Assembly (NCBI GenBank): GCA_900770835.1
Contig: CAAGLQ010000054.1
Coordinates: 1 to 15,801, forward strand
Length of the DNA stretch: 15,801 bases
Reading direction: 5' to 3'
Source: an uncultured Parabacteroides sp.
GTDB taxonomy: Bacteria > Bacteroidota > Bacteroidia > Bacteroidales > Tannerellaceae
The position numbers and the translations under genes are program-made. Position 1 is the first letter of the stretch. Each line of letters opens with the position of its first letter. Below the pieces are notes generated by a model. The model worked only from the letters and a program-made list of their open reading frames with translations, had not been told where the DNA came from and did not search any database. Positions 15,183 to 15,801 of the stretch are shown piece after piece.

Positions 15183-15801
15183 ATATGAGCACTACAGCCA
15201 TCCAATTCGATCATGTAGGAAAACTCTATAAACTGGGTCTTGTTGGGACAGGGACCCTCTCGCACGACCTGAATCGTTGGTGGAAGACAACCGTCTTGCG
15301 GCAAGAAGATCCCTATTTAAAGATCGGTGAGACCAACGATCGGAGCAAGAAAGGAGCATCCGATTATGTCTGGGCATTGAAAGACATCACCTTCGATGTG
15401 CAAGAAGGAGATGTCGTGGGCATCATAGGAAAGAATGGAGCCGGGAAATCCACATTGCTGAAGCTCCTCTCGCGTGTCACGTCGCCTACCACCGGAGTCA
15501 TCCGGGCACGTGGCCGCATCGCGTCACTTCTGGAGGTAGGAACCGGTTTTCATCCCGAGCTGACCGGTCGGGAGAATATCTACATGAACGGCTCCATCAT
15601 GGGCATGACCCGTCAGGAGATCACTCGCAAGTTAGACGAGATTGTCGATTTCGCCGGCGTGGAGCGCTATGTGGACACCCCCGTCAAGCGTTACTCTTCA
15701 GGTATGACCGTCCGCCTCGGCTTCGCGGTCGCCGCCTTTCTCGAGCCCGAGATACTCGTCGTCGACGAAGTCTTAGCTGTTGGTGATGCAGAGTTTCAAA
15801 A
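15179..15801 (+). CDS. O-antigen/capsule ABC transporter ATPase (Wzt type), 3' end cut
   Basis: The first 207 residues are present; the frame is still open at the window edge. A 60-residue N-terminal extension with K-L-Y-K-L-G and a charged segment precedes W-A-L-K-D-I, as is usual in Bacteroidales Wzt-like proteins. Walker A is G-K-N-G-A-G-K-S-T (84-92), the signature Y-S-S-G-M (172-176) is the form typical of polysaccharide exporters, and Walker B is I-L-V-V-D-E-V (192-198) followed by L-A-V-G-D. An ATG two codons later (15185) is an alternative start. It powers the permease at 14295. Whether it has the C-terminal glycan-binding domain that reads chain ends cannot be seen here. Confidence 0.92.
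   Translation, partial: MNMSTTAIQFDHVGKLYKLGLVGTGTLSHDLNRWWKTTVLRQEDPYLKIGETNDRSKKGASDYVWALKDITFDVQEGDVVGIIGKNGAGKSTLLKLLSRVTSPTTGVIRARGRIASLLEVGTGFHPELTGRENIYMNGSIMGMTRQEITRKLDEIVDFAGVERYVDTPVKRYSSGMTVRLGFAVAAFLEPEILVVDEVLAVGDAEFQ

Overview
The window reads as a chromosomal segment of a gut-type Bacteroidota, most likely Bacteroidales (Parabacteroides or Bacteroides; inferred, not proven). The reasons are a TAnnTTTG-type promoter box, Wza/Wzc/PHP-phosphatase and Wzm/Wzt genes in the style of that group, and a small gene whose leader has the Lys-Tyr-Lys-Pro then Tyr-Val-Ala-Ala-Cys pattern I associate with Bacteroidales. All 17 supported genes lie on the + strand; the last runs off the right edge.

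Region 1 (1-595) holds an A/T-rich gene for a 117-residue peptide with no recognised family, a candidate modified-peptide precursor. It is followed by two REP-like palindromes and a short direct repeat.

Region 2 (596-7606) is a peptide-modification module. It has two closely related radical SAM/SPASM enzymes, an HPr-kinase-like P-loop protein, a SipW/ER-type Ser-His signal-peptidase-like protein, two stand-alone PqqD proteins (RiPP recognition elements) and an NTP_transf_5-type nucleotidyltransferase. A separate two-gene cassette (AAA/ABC-type ATPase plus PIN-like nuclease, 1756-3450) sits between the two radical SAM genes. It has its own probable promoter and a lower G+C content.

Region 3 (7603-15801) begins with a fused-domain ABC exporter without a peptidase domain. 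It continues into a polysaccharide export set: outer-membrane lipoprotein (Wza type), chain-length/tyrosine kinase (Wzc type) ending in a Tyr-Gly repeat, PHP-type tyrosine phosphatase, a membrane-anchored endonuclease/exonuclease/phosphatase-fold protein, and the permease and start of the ATPase of an O-antigen/capsule ABC transporter.

From 3466 to the right edge the genes overlap or are separated by fewer than 50 bases, so they probably form one operon. The simplest reading is a RiPP-like pathway physically joined to glycan export: a peptide bound by PqqD proteins is altered by the radical SAM enzymes, perhaps phosphorylated or nucleotidylated, trimmed and exported, while the same operon builds the capsule or exopolysaccharide exit route. 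Whether the peptide and the glycan are chemically or functionally connected is the main open question. No gene-free stretch exceeds 300 bases. I saw no tRNA, rRNA, CRISPR array or insertion sequence.
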